Source: an uncultured Clostridia bacterium (GTDB lineage: Bacteria > Bacillota > Clostridia > Oscillospirales > CAG-272). Taken from it: DNA of 5,574 nucleotides. This document shows, piece after piece, positions 1 through 5,383 of this stretch (positions within the stretch are counted from its first letter, which is position 1; the number at the start of each line of letters is the position of its first letter). The stretch is taken from assembly GCA_937892405.1 (NCBI GenBank), contig CALAFS010000078.1, positions 1-5,574 of the forward strand. The letters are read 5' to 3'. The notes beneath the pieces are model-generated. The model was not told the origin of the DNA. It made no database searches and worked only from the letters and a program-made list of their open reading frames with translations. The translations under genes were made by a program, and so were the position numbers.

Positions 1-737
1 AGGGCATGCTTCATCAGCCCGACCCGAACGGGGCACCCGACCTGCTCCGCGGCATCGTGGCGATCCGCCATCTGCACATGCGGGCACTCGAGGAGACGGG
101 ATTCGGCTGTGCGGACGAGATGCTCTATCCCGAGAATCACCGTTACCTCTCCGATCTTCTCGCCTATGTGGCGGTGGGCGCGCGGTCGGTGGAAAACCAA
201 CAGCACCGCCTGACGGCAAGCGGACTCGACATTCCCGTCGGCATGAAGAACCCGACGGGCGGGGACATCGGCGTGATGATGAACTCCATCGCGGCGGCAC
301 AGCACTCGCATATTTTCTGCTACCGCGGCTGGGAGGTCAAGAGTCACGGTAACCCGCTCGCTCACGCGATCCTGCGCGGGTATGTGGACGCATCGGGAAA
401 ATCCTATCCGAACTACCACTACGAAGATCTGATGTCCCTCGCGGGGCGGTACGAAACCTCGGGACTGAAAAATCCCGCGGTGATCGTCGACACCAACCAT
501 GCGAACTCGGGCAAGCGGTACATGGAGCAGATCCGCATCGCGATGGAAATCCTGCACAGTCGGAGAAGCTCGCCCGACATTCACAAAATCGTGAAGGGGC
601 TGATGATCGAAAGCTATCTTCTCGACGGAGCGCAGAGCATCTCGGACAAGGAAGAGTACGGAAAGTCGATCACCGACCCCTGCCTCGGCTGGGAGAAGAC
701 CGAGCGGCTGATCTTTGAGATCGCGGACAAGCTGTGA
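1..737 (+). CDS. aroG: 3-deoxy-7-phosphoheptulonate (DAHP) synthase, class I AroF/G/H type, 5'-truncated by window edge
   Basis: Condenses phosphoenolpyruvate with erythrose 4-phosphate to DAHP, the first committed step of the cytosolic shikimate pathway. The reading frame is open to the left edge (codons begin at base 3). The internal ATG at 6 is not the real start, because the preceding Gly plus MLHQPDP aligns with the GLINDP stretch near residue 120 of E. coli AroG (about 350 residues), so roughly 100 or more N-terminal residues are missing. Counting from the Met at 6, recognisable family positions are GAR (R60), PVGMKNPTGGDIGV (K81, substrate binding), AILRG (R124), VDTNHANSGK (H165, metal ligand), MIESYLLDG (E202, metal ligand) and YGKSITDPCLGWE (D224, metal ligand). 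The metal-binding Cys would lie in the missing part. Every catalytic residue visible is intact. The stop overlaps the next gene, implying co-transcription. The symbol is only a family label; which E. coli paralogue it resembles in feedback control cannot be judged. Confidence 0.95.
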   Translation, partial: GMLHQPDPNGAPDLLRGIVAIRHLHMRALEETGFGCADEMLYPENHRYLSDLLAYVAVGARSVENQQHRLTASGLDIPVGMKNPTGGDIGVMMNSIAAAQHSHIFCYRGWEVKSHGNPLAHAILRGYVDASGKSYPNYHYEDLMSLAGRYETSGLKNPAVIVDTNHANSGKRYMEQIRIAMEILHSRRSSPDIHKIVKGLMIESYLLDGAQSISDKEEYGKSITDPCLGWEKTERLIFEIADKL

Positions 738-1246
738 TGATGAAGAAACCGGAAAAGGCGGAGGCGGGCGGCAAGGTACTGCACCCGATCCCGCCGGTGT
801 ATGACGAAAACTCGAACATCCTGATTCTCGGTTCCTTTCCCTCCGTGAAGTCGCGGGAAGCTTCGTTCTTTTACGGGCACCCGCAAAATCGCTTCTGGCG
901 GGTGCTGGCGGCGCTGTACGGTGAGAGTGTGCCGAGCTCGGTGTCGGAAAAGCGGGCGTTTTTACTCTCGCACGGCATTGCGCTCTACGATGTAATCGCG
1001 TCCTGCGAAATCCGCGGCTCGGCGGACGCGACGATCCGCGGGGTATGCCCGACGGATCTCTCCCCTATTCTCTCTCGGGGAAAGATCGGGCGGATCTATG
1101 TCAACGGAAAGACGGCGGAAGCCTACTATAAAAAGTATCAGGAAAAGGCGACGAAAAGGGCGGCGATCCCCCTCCCTTCCACAAGTCCCGCCAACGCGGC
1201 ATATTCTCTTGACCGTCTGATCGAGGCATGGAAAGTCATCTTATAA
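737..1246 (+). CDS. DNA-deoxyinosine glycosylase (hypoxanthine-DNA glycosylase, UDG superfamily family 6)
   Basis: Predicted base-excision-repair enzyme that removes hypoxanthine, the product of adenine deamination, from DNA. The 169-residue protein has the family signature: HPIPPVYDENS, then the ILILGSFPSVKS strand-loop (residues 28-39), the FFYGHPQNRFW motif (44-54) with a conserved Asn that the family uses at its active site, a central ALYDVIASCEIRGSADA segment, and the C-terminal DNA-binding loop LPSTSPANA (146-154). Length is normal for the family. Starts possible are GTG 734, ATG 737 and ATG 740. ATG 737 is chosen because it makes a one-base TGATG overlap with the DAHP synthase stop. 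No good Shine-Dalgarno sequence precedes any of them, so translational coupling to the upstream gene is likely. A functional link with aromatic synthesis is not evident. Family assignment is from motif recognition; the substrate preference is from family knowledge (MUG/TDG-like relatives are the alternative). Confidence 0.88.
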   Translation: MMKKPEKAEAGGKVLHPIPPVYDENSNILILGSFPSVKSREASFFYGHPQNRFWRVLAALYGESVPSSVSEKRAFLLSHGIALYDVIASCEIRGSADATIRGVCPTDLSPILSRGKIGRIYVNGKTAEAYYKKYQEKATKRAAIPLPSTSPANAAYSLDRLIEAWKVIL

Positions 1247-1255
1247 ATCTCCGAC

Positions 1256-1302
1256 AAAAAACCGATATTCTTCGATTCCGGTGAAGAATATCGGTTTTTT
1301 GT
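1256..1302. terminator. bidirectional intrinsic terminator between convergent genes
   Basis: A perfect 18-bp inverted repeat: left arm 1256-1273 (AAAAAACCGATATTCTTC), 9-nt loop, right arm 1283-1300 ending in six T. Because the left arm starts with six A and the right arm ends with six T, RNA from either strand ends in a stem plus U-tract. It lies 9 bp after the stop of the glycosylase gene and 20 bp beyond the stop of the minus-strand FAD oxidoreductase gene, so it serves both transcripts. Confidence 0.93.
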
Positions 1303-1320
1303 ATAGAATTCTTTGCAATA

Positions 1321-2910
1321 TCAATTGTTTTTCAGAAGAAACGCTTCGGCGGCGCGGAGTCCGTCCATCGCGGAAGAGGCGATGCCGCCCGTGTATCCTG
1401 CGCCCTCACCGACGGGGTACAGCCCTCTGACGCCGCACGCCTCAAAGCCGCCGTCGCGAAGAAGGCGGACAGGAGAGGTAGAGCGGGTCTCGGCACCCGT
1501 GAGCATGGCATCGGGGAGATAGAACCCGGGGCGCCACGCGTCGAAATCCGAGATCGCCGCGCGGAGGGGTTCGGTCACGAATTCGGGAAGATATTCCTCG
1601 GGCAAAACGGGAACGGTGCCACGCGCGTATGTCGGGCGGACATCGCCCGGGGTGCGTGCGGGGGTACGGCGGACAAAGTCCTCCATACGGCAGGCGGGCG
1701 CCGCATAGGTGCCGCCGCCCGCAAGAAAGGCGGCGTGCTCGATCTTCTCCTGAAGGGCAAAGCCGGCGAGGGGATCGTCGGTGCCGAAGTCGGCGGGGGT
1801 GACGGAGACGAGGAGCGCGCTGTTCGAGTTCTCGCCGTCGCGGGCATAGGTGCTCATGCCGTTGGTAACAACGCGCTCTGTGATCGAGGCGGCGGCGACG
1901 ACACTGCCACCCGGGCACATGCAGAAGGAATAGGCACTGCGTCCGCACGGAAGATGGGTGACGAGGTGATAGGACGCGGCGCCGAGGGTGGCGGGGGCGT
2001 CCGCACCGTAAAACAGGCGGTCGATATATTCCCGCGGGTGCTCCACGCGAAGACCGATGCCGAAGGGGCGCGCGACGGCAGTGACGCCCGCGTCCGTGAG
2101 AAGGCGGACGGTGTCGCGCGCGCTGTGCCCGGTGGCAAAGAAAGCTGCATTTGTCGGTATCTCACCCTCCCCCTCCGCACTGTAATAACCGACGCCGACG
2201 ACGGCGCCGTCACGGAGGATCAGACGGTCGACCTTGGTACCGAAGTGTACTTGCCCGCCGCAGGAAAGAATCTTTTCCCGCAGGCGACGGACGATGCCCG
2301 GCAGGCGGTCGGTGCCGAGATGGGGATGCTCCGCGTAGCGGATCTCTGCGGGCGCACCCGCGAGGACGAACTCATCCAGCACCTTGGTGCGATAGGGATC
2401 GTCCTGTCCGAATTTCAGCTTTCCGTCCGAGAAGGCGCCGGCGCCCCCTTCCCCGAACTGAATGTTGCTCTCAGGATCAAGCTCGCCGCCCGTGAAAAAG
2501 CGGTCGACGCTCCTCCCGCGGGATTCCACACATTCCCCGCGCTCAAGGAGGATCGGGCGGGTGCCCGCCTCGGCAAGGGCGAGGGCGGCAAAAAGTCCTG
2601 CGGGTCCCGCACCGACGACCACGGGACGATATGTGACCTGCTTTTTCGGCGGGGCATAGGTGAAAGCGGTATAAGGCGTGACGGTCTTCCGCATTTTCAG
2701 GAGCCCGCGTTCTCTTTCTTCGGAGGAAGAGAGGGCGACTGTCAGGCGCTTTTGATAACCGTTTTCGACGGACAGGAGCTTTTCTTTTAGAATTTTAATA
2801 TCGAAGATCTCTTCTCTTCCGATCGGAAGACGGGCGAGAATCCCTGCGATCATGTCCTCCCGCGTATAATTTACCGGGCAAAAAATATCAAGGCGTACCG
2901 TCGTTTTCAC
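1321..2910 (-). CDS. FAD-dependent oxidoreductase of the COG2509 family (uncharacterised FAD-dependent dehydrogenase)
   Basis: Predicted cytosolic flavoprotein, 529 residues, normal for this family; substrate unknown. The N-terminal ~90 residues form the small alpha/beta domain typical of the family (RLDIFCPVNYTREDMI onward). A Rossmann FAD-binding fold follows: VVVGAGPAG (G100, G102, G105) with acidic E123 ending the second strand. Family-specific blocks are SNIQFGEGGAGAFSDGKL (149-166), the FFATGHSARD second dinucleotide motif (257-266), the FCMCPGG block (329-335), and a C-terminal FAD contact GEGAGYTGGIASSAMDG (501-517). The start is GTG at 2910. No ATG, GTG or TTG occurs between it and an upstream in-frame stop, and starting at the next Met (residue 20) would remove the first strand of the N-terminal domain. 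The purine-rich GAAAGGGAG abuts the GTG, so spacing is unusually short. Transcribed from its own promoter inside the terminator of the neighbouring transporter gene. Long open frames on the opposite strand are shadows of its GC-rich codons. Confidence 0.9.
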   Translation of the reverse strand: MKTTVRLDIFCPVNYTREDMIAGILARLPIGREEIFDIKILKEKLLSVENGYQKRLTVALSSSEERERGLLKMRKTVTPYTAFTYAPPKKQVTYRPVVVGAGPAGLFAALALAEAGTRPILLERGECVESRGRSVDRFFTGGELDPESNIQFGEGGAGAFSDGKLKFGQDDPYRTKVLDEFVLAGAPAEIRYAEHPHLGTDRLPGIVRRLREKILSCGGQVHFGTKVDRLILRDGAVVGVGYYSAEGEGEIPTNAAFFATGHSARDTVRLLTDAGVTAVARPFGIGLRVEHPREYIDRLFYGADAPATLGAASYHLVTHLPCGRSAYSFCMCPGGSVVAAASITERVVTNGMSTYARDGENSNSALLVSVTPADFGTDDPLAGFALQEKIEHAAFLAGGGTYAAPACRMEDFVRRTPARTPGDVRPTYARGTVPVLPEEYLPEFVTEPLRAAISDFDAWRPGFYLPDAMLTGAETRSTSPVRLLRDGGFEACGVRGLYPVGEGAGYTGGIASSAMDGLRAAEAFLLKNN

Positions 2911-2947
2911 CTCCCTTTCACCGAATGGAATGTCTCAATACAGTATG

Positions 2948-2976
2948 AGTATAACACAAACCGCCCCTTTTTGCAA
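2948..2976 (-). promoter_or_regulatory. promoter of the FAD oxidoreductase gene, embedded in the upstream gene's terminator
   Basis: Read on the minus strand: -35 TTGCAA (2976-2971), 17-bp spacer, -10 TATACT (2953-2948). Both boxes are close to consensus (four and five of six). Start of transcription would be near 2941, giving a leader of about 30 nt before the GTG at 2910. The -35 box is formed by the loop and inner right-hand part of the terminator hairpin at 2957-2987. Confidence 0.72.
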
Positions 2977-2987
2977 GGGGCGGTTTG
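2957..2987 (-). terminator. intrinsic terminator of the EamA transporter gene
   Basis: A 13-bp perfect GC-rich stem: arms 2957-2969 (CAAACCGCCCCTT) and 2975-2987 (AAGGGGCGGTTTG), 5-nt loop, starting 6 bp after the transporter stop codon on the minus strand. The downstream tract on that strand (GGTTTGTGTTATACT) is only moderately U-rich, so some read-through into the FAD gene is possible. In the plus direction the hairpin is followed by GCGCTTTTATG, a poor terminator. Confidence 0.75.
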
Positions 2988-2992
2988 CGCTT

Positions 2993-3970
2993 TTATGGGT
3001 TGGGTTCCGCTTCTTCATCGGAAGAAGGCGGTGGATTTTTCTTTTTCTCTTTGAAATGATCGCCGAACTCGGAGAGGAAAATCGAGGCGATACCGACACC
3101 GCCGCCGATCAGAAGATCGGAGGTAAGCGTATCACTGCCGAGAAGAACCGACATGACACTCGTGACCACGGCGGCAAAGGGCATGATGACGCCGACGGTG
3201 ACGGCATCGACATGCTTCTGTGCATTGGTGCGGAGAATCCAGCCGACTCCCGAAATCAGAATCGTCGAGACGACGAGGGCGATAAGAGGCAGAGGCTCGA
3301 AAGTCGCGACAAGAGGCTCGATGACGGTGGCGTTTCCTGCCGCGTCGGTGGTGGGAATGACATTCAGTATCAGAGCCGTGGCGAGAGAGAAGATCATACT
3401 GATCGCGGACTGAATCAGAAGATAGAGGGTGGCATTGAATTTTTTGATACAGGCACCGGTACCCGCAATGTTCACGCCGTAGAAAATCCCGGCGAGCCCG
3501 CACAGAATCTCGCCGAGCCCGACGGAAAAGCCCTGACCGTTAAACAACCCGTTCAGCGCGAAGGCGCTGAAAAGGCAGAGGGCGCTCGCGAGAATGTGGA
3601 AGACCGTCGGCTTCTTCCTTGTCAGAAAGTAGGAAAGAAAGGGGACGACGAGAACCGAGAGGTTCTCAAGAAAGGCATACTTTGCCGGGGTGGTATAGGC
3701 AAGTCCGACATTCTGCAAAACATTCGCCGCGGCGTAAAAGCAACCGATCGGCACGGCGGTGCGAAAATAGGAGCGGTTCAGCTCCCCGAGGTTCCTGTGT
3801 GCGACACATAGATAGAAAGCGACAAGCGATACTTCCGAGAGAAAGAGGCGGAAAGCGGGAGAATAGTAATCGTAGAGCTTCAGTGTCACAAGGGGCGTCA
3901 TACCCCAAAGGAAGACCACAAGCAAAAGGGCGAGAATCCCTGTCGTCCTTTTTTGATCTTTTATCTTCAT
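2993..3970 (-). CDS. DMT superfamily transporter, EamA (RhaT/YdcZ-like) permease
   Basis: Inner-membrane permease of 325 residues. About ten hydrophobic segments, at roughly 11-31, 38-56, 71-92, 99-117, 122-144, 150-171, 181-205, 226-248, 255-277 and 284-302, fit the duplicated five-helix EamA fold. The first half carries the typical LWGMTPLVTL and LENLSVLVVPFLSYFLTRKKPT segments. The tail (EKKKNPPPSSDEEAEPNP) is charged and probably cytosolic. Relatives export amino acids, metabolites or drugs, and the substrate cannot be told from sequence. ATG 3970 is chosen as the start: it places a short Lys-rich leader before helix 1. A longer open frame reaching 4093 would cross the facing LysR promoter and start and adds 41 non-hydrophobic residues, so it is rejected. 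There is no Shine-Dalgarno sequence, and the -10 box ends 7 nt before the ATG, so the mRNA may be leaderless. Divergent from a LysR regulator gene that likely controls it. Confidence 0.9.
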   Translation of the reverse strand: MKIKDQKRTTGILALLLVVFLWGMTPLVTLKLYDYYSPAFRLFLSEVSLVAFYLCVAHRNLGELNRSYFRTAVPIGCFYAAANVLQNVGLAYTTPAKYAFLENLSVLVVPFLSYFLTRKKPTVFHILASALCLFSAFALNGLFNGQGFSVGLGEILCGLAGIFYGVNIAGTGACIKKFNATLYLLIQSAISMIFSLATALILNVIPTTDAAGNATVIEPLVATFEPLPLIALVVSTILISGVGWILRTNAQKHVDAVTVGVIMPFAAVVTSVMSVLLGSDTLTSDLLIGGGVGIASIFLSEFGDHFKEKKKNPPPSSDEEAEPNP

Positions 3971-3977
3971 ATTTGAA

Positions 3978-3986
3978 ATTATATCA
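3978..3986 (-). promoter_or_regulatory. extended -10 promoter of the EamA transporter gene
   Basis: On the minus strand TGATATAAT gives a consensus -10 (3983-3978) preceded by the extended TGN motif. The -35 position at 17-bp spacing (4006-4001, TTCCAA) is weak. Transcription would begin about 7 nt downstream, at or next to the ATG at 3970. The weak -35 is what one expects of an activator-dependent promoter. Confidence 0.65.
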
Positions 3987-4018
3987 CACCCCTTGACATT
4001 TTGGAAGTTCGGTGTTAT
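3983..4018. promoter_or_regulatory. candidate LysR-type operator between divergent genes
   Basis: An inverted repeat: left arm ATCACACC (3983-3990) and right arm GGTGTTAT (4011-4018), matching at 7 of 8 positions, arms separated by 20 bp. Each arm touches the -10 box of one of the two divergent promoters. Between them CTT-N10-AAG (3992-4007) contains a T-N11-A pattern of the kind LysR proteins recognise. Binding by the neighbouring regulator is an inference. Confidence 0.4.
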
Positions 4019-4021
4019 CAT
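3993..4021 (+). promoter_or_regulatory. promoter of the LysR-family regulator gene
   Basis: Consensus -35 TTGACA (3993-3998), 17-bp spacer, -10 TATCAT (4016-4021; one mismatch). Transcription would start near 4028, giving a leader of about 30 nt. The -35 box lies within the transporter promoter on the other strand, so the two polymerases would compete for the region. Confidence 0.78.
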
Positions 4022-4058
4022 ATCGTTGTGAAAAATTTTCAAAGCGGTGGGGTATGAA

Positions 4059-4928
4059 ATGGACACACAGACGGTACGCATGATATTACGCATTGCCGAA
4101 CTCGGCAGTATGAAGCGGGCGGCGGAGGAATACTGCTATACGCCCTCCGCCTTCAAGCGGATTGCCGACGCGTTTGAAGAAGAGCTCGGGATCCGGATCT
4201 TCGCGCGCACATCGGGCGGAACGGTATGGAACGCGGCGGGAGAAAAGCTCGCGCCCGAGCTGCGCGCCCTTGTGCTTTCGGAAGAGCGGATCCTCACGCT
4301 GTCCCGCTCTCTCGGGAACGCGGAGGGGATGCTGACGGTCGGAACCTATTCCAGCGTATCGAACGAGATCCTGCCCTCACTCTTAAAGAGCTTTCGCAAG
4401 CAATATGCCAATGTCAAGCTCCGCGTTGATGTGGACGACGCCTTTACCGACGCGCTCCGCTCGGGGCGGGTGGACTGTGCGATCGACGACGAGACGGACA
4501 CACCTGCCGACATTGTCAGAATCCCCCTTTTTGAAGATGAGTATGTCGCGGTGCTCCCACCGTCTCACCCCGAGGTAACGGAGCCGATCCGAAGAGAGGC
4601 GCTCTGTGCGCTTCCCTTTATCATGCCGTCGGACGGGCGGGTGTCTTCCCTTTTCGATCCGCGGGACTTCTCCGATCTGACAACGATCGACTCGGACGAT
4701 GACCGTCTGATCCTGCGCATGGTGAGCGAGGGACTCGGGGTCAGCGTTCTCCCGCGCCTGACGGTGCGCGGTTTCGGCACGGGGGTACGGACGGCAAAGC
4801 TCGTCCCGAAGCTCTCGCGTACGCTCTCCCTCTGCTATCTTTCGCGGCGAAGACGAGAGCCGATGATCCGCGATTTTGCCGACCATCTGCTCCGCGCCTT
4901 TCAAAAGAATTTCCGGAATTTATCTTGA
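4059..4928 (+). CDS. LysR-family transcriptional regulator
   Basis: DNA-binding regulator of 289 residues, typical LysR length. Residues 1-60 form the winged helix-turn-helix: MDTQTVRMILRIAELGSM, then the AAEEYCYTPSAFKRIADAFEEELG recognition region and the conserved IFAR wing entry (47-50). The recognition helix differs from the common QPALSRQI pattern, having TPSAFKRI. Residues ~90-289 are the effector-binding domain of the periplasmic-binding-protein type: LTVGTYSSVSNEILPSLL, the DCAIDDE strand, EYVAVLPPSHP, and SEGLGVSVLP near 223-232. The ligand is unknown. ATG 4059 is the preferred start: GGTGGGG (4046-4052) lies 6 nt upstream, and MDTQTVR matches usual LysR N-termini. The in-frame GTG at 4047 sits inside that ribosome binding site. 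Divergent from the EamA transporter gene, so it is probably its regulator. No terminator follows; the tRNA promoter begins at its stop codon. Confidence 0.93.
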   Translation: MDTQTVRMILRIAELGSMKRAAEEYCYTPSAFKRIADAFEEELGIRIFARTSGGTVWNAAGEKLAPELRALVLSEERILTLSRSLGNAEGMLTVGTYSSVSNEILPSLLKSFRKQYANVKLRVDVDDAFTDALRSGRVDCAIDDETDTPADIVRIPLFEDEYVAVLPPSHPEVTEPIRREALCALPFIMPSDGRVSSLFDPRDFSDLTTIDSDDDRLILRMVSEGLGVSVLPRLTVRGFGTGVRTAKLVPKLSRTLSLCYLSRRRREPMIRDFADHLLRAFQKNFRNLS

Positions 4929-4953
4929 CAAAGTGTCCCACGGGTGCTATAAT
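4925..4953 (+). promoter_or_regulatory. consensus promoter of tRNA-Arg
   Basis: Perfect -35 TTGACA (4925-4930), 17-bp spacer, perfect -10 TATAAT (4948-4953) with an extended TGC before it. The -35 box contains the TGA stop of the LysR gene. The transcript would start near 4960, leaving a 5' leader of about 10 nt for RNase P to remove. Such strength is usual for stable-RNA genes. Confidence 0.92.
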
Positions 4954-4969
4954 GATTAAGTCAAAATAT

Positions 4970-5046
4970 CTACCCGTGGCACAGCTGGATAGCGCGTGAG
5001 ACTCCGACTCTCAAGGTCGCAGGTTCGAATCCTGTCGGGTAGGCCA
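4970..5046 (+). tRNA. tRNA-Arg, anticodon CCG, CCA encoded
   Basis: Full cloverleaf. Acceptor stem CTACCCG (4970-4976) pairs with CGGGTAG (5036-5042), followed by discriminator G5043 and encoded CCA (5044-5046). D stem GCAC/GCGC (4979-4982, 4992-4995) has an A-C mismatch at pair 12-23; the loop AGCTGGATA carries G18-G19 and A20, the arginine identity base. Anticodon stem TGAGA/TCTCA (4997-5001, 5009-5013) closes the loop CTCCGAC with anticodon CCG at 5004-5006, reading CGG. Variable loop AGGTC. T stem GCAGG/CCTGT has one G-U pair and the canonical loop TTCGAAT. No intron. The D-stem mismatch is, as far as I recall, recurrent in tRNAs with a GTGGCACAGC 5' part and does not suggest a pseudogene. 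Confidence 0.96.
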
Positions 5047-5048
5047 TC

Positions 5049-5098
5049 AAGACACACGCAAAAGGAGCGTAGAAATCTCCGCCGCGTGTGTCTTTTTC
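5049..5098 (+). terminator. intrinsic terminator of the tRNA-Arg transcript (first of two)
   Basis: An 11-bp stem, AAGACACACGC (5049-5059) with GCGTGTGTCTT (5084-5094), followed by TCTTTTTCT. The 24-nt loop can form an inner GGAG/CTCC stem (5064-5067, 5077-5080). It begins 2 nt after the CCA and probably also ends any read-through from the LysR gene. Confidence 0.85.
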
Positions 5099-5110
5099 TA
5101 TGCAAAACAG

Positions 5111-5150
5111 GGGTAAATTGCCGAATTTATGGCAGTTTACCCTTTTTGTT
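5111..5150 (+). terminator. second intrinsic terminator in tandem after tRNA-Arg
   Basis: A 12-bp stem GGGTAAATTGCC (5111-5122) / GGCAGTTTACCC (5131-5142) with one G-U pair and an 8-nt loop, then TTTTTGTT and further T-rich sequence. It acts in the plus direction as a back-up to the terminator ending 13 bp earlier. On the minus strand it is followed by CTGTTTTGC, so it could also weakly stop transcripts from the right. Confidence 0.75.
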
Positions 5151-5285
5151 GTTTCTTCGCATATCGCCGTAGAGATTTGTTTTTCTATTGCTTTGGAAAA
5201 TCGCAAAACTTTAACGATTGCACAAAAAGGATTTTTGCTCGATAAGGAGCGTATGACATTCACATACTTAATTAACTATAAAAAT
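5151..5285. other. AT-rich intergenic stretch without a recognisable gene
   Basis: About one third G+C in the part counted (20 of 60 bases at 5161-5220), against about 70% in a line of the adjacent LysR gene. No coding frame resembles a known family. An AAGGAG followed by ATG at 5253 opens a 50-codon frame, but that frame runs through the terminator hairpin of the Sel1 gene and into its 3' end, so it is not annotated. No copy of the tRNA 3' end, inverted terminal repeat or integrase gene is seen here. Confidence 0.5.
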
Positions 5286-5317
5286 GGCCGACTGCACTAT
5301 TTCGAAAACAGTCGGTC
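5285..5317 (-). terminator. likely intrinsic terminator of the Sel1-repeat gene
   Basis: On the minus strand GACCGACTG (5317-5309) pairs with CAGTCGGCC (5294-5286), eight of nine positions with one A-C mismatch, followed by ATTTTTATAG. The 14-nt loop holds the self-complementary TTTCGAAA. It lies about 67 bp after the Sel1-gene stop codon. In the plus direction the mismatch becomes a G-U pair, but the following tract (GTTTGCTTATAAG) is poorer. Confidence 0.6.
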
Positions 5318-5383
5318 GTTTGCTTATAAGGTTGCCCTTACTGGTATTCCGTACTCGAAATACTTTTTAATGGTATTGAACTT

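Noticed and set aside
1735..2790. Plus-strand 351-codon open frame
   Set aside because: It lies wholly antisense to the FAD oxidoreductase gene, whose motifs are intact. Its Gly/Ala/Asp/Arg-rich sequence is what a GC-rich shadow frame gives, and no family is recognisable.
2930..3811. Plus-strand 293-codon open frame
   Set aside because: Antisense to the EamA transporter gene; it has low-complexity charged sequence and starts inside the terminator/promoter region.
3971..4093. 41-residue N-terminal extension of the EamA transporter
   Set aside because: It would overlap the LysR promoter and start codon, lacks hydrophobicity and a ribosome binding site, and lies upstream of the best promoter.
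4383..4904. Minus-strand 173-codon open frame
   Set aside because: Antisense shadow of the LysR gene, with no recognisable domain and no ribosome binding site noted.
4979..4995. A-C mismatch in the tRNA D stem as a sign of a pseudo-tRNA
   Set aside because: All other stems, loops, identity bases, promoter and CCA are intact, and this D-arm pattern seems to recur in functional tRNAs.
5062..5253. Direct repeat AAGGAGCGTA at 5062-5071 and 5244-5253, considered as attachment-site copies
   Set aside because: Only 10 bp, with no longer flanking match, no link to the tRNA 3' end and one copy inside a terminator loop; most likely chance.
4970..5263. Minus-strand 97-codon frame ending in PTGFEPATLRVGVSRAIQLCHG-like sequence
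   Set aside because: Its C-terminal part is the antisense translation of the tRNA-Arg gene, a familiar spurious database peptide, and the rest crosses two terminator hairpins.
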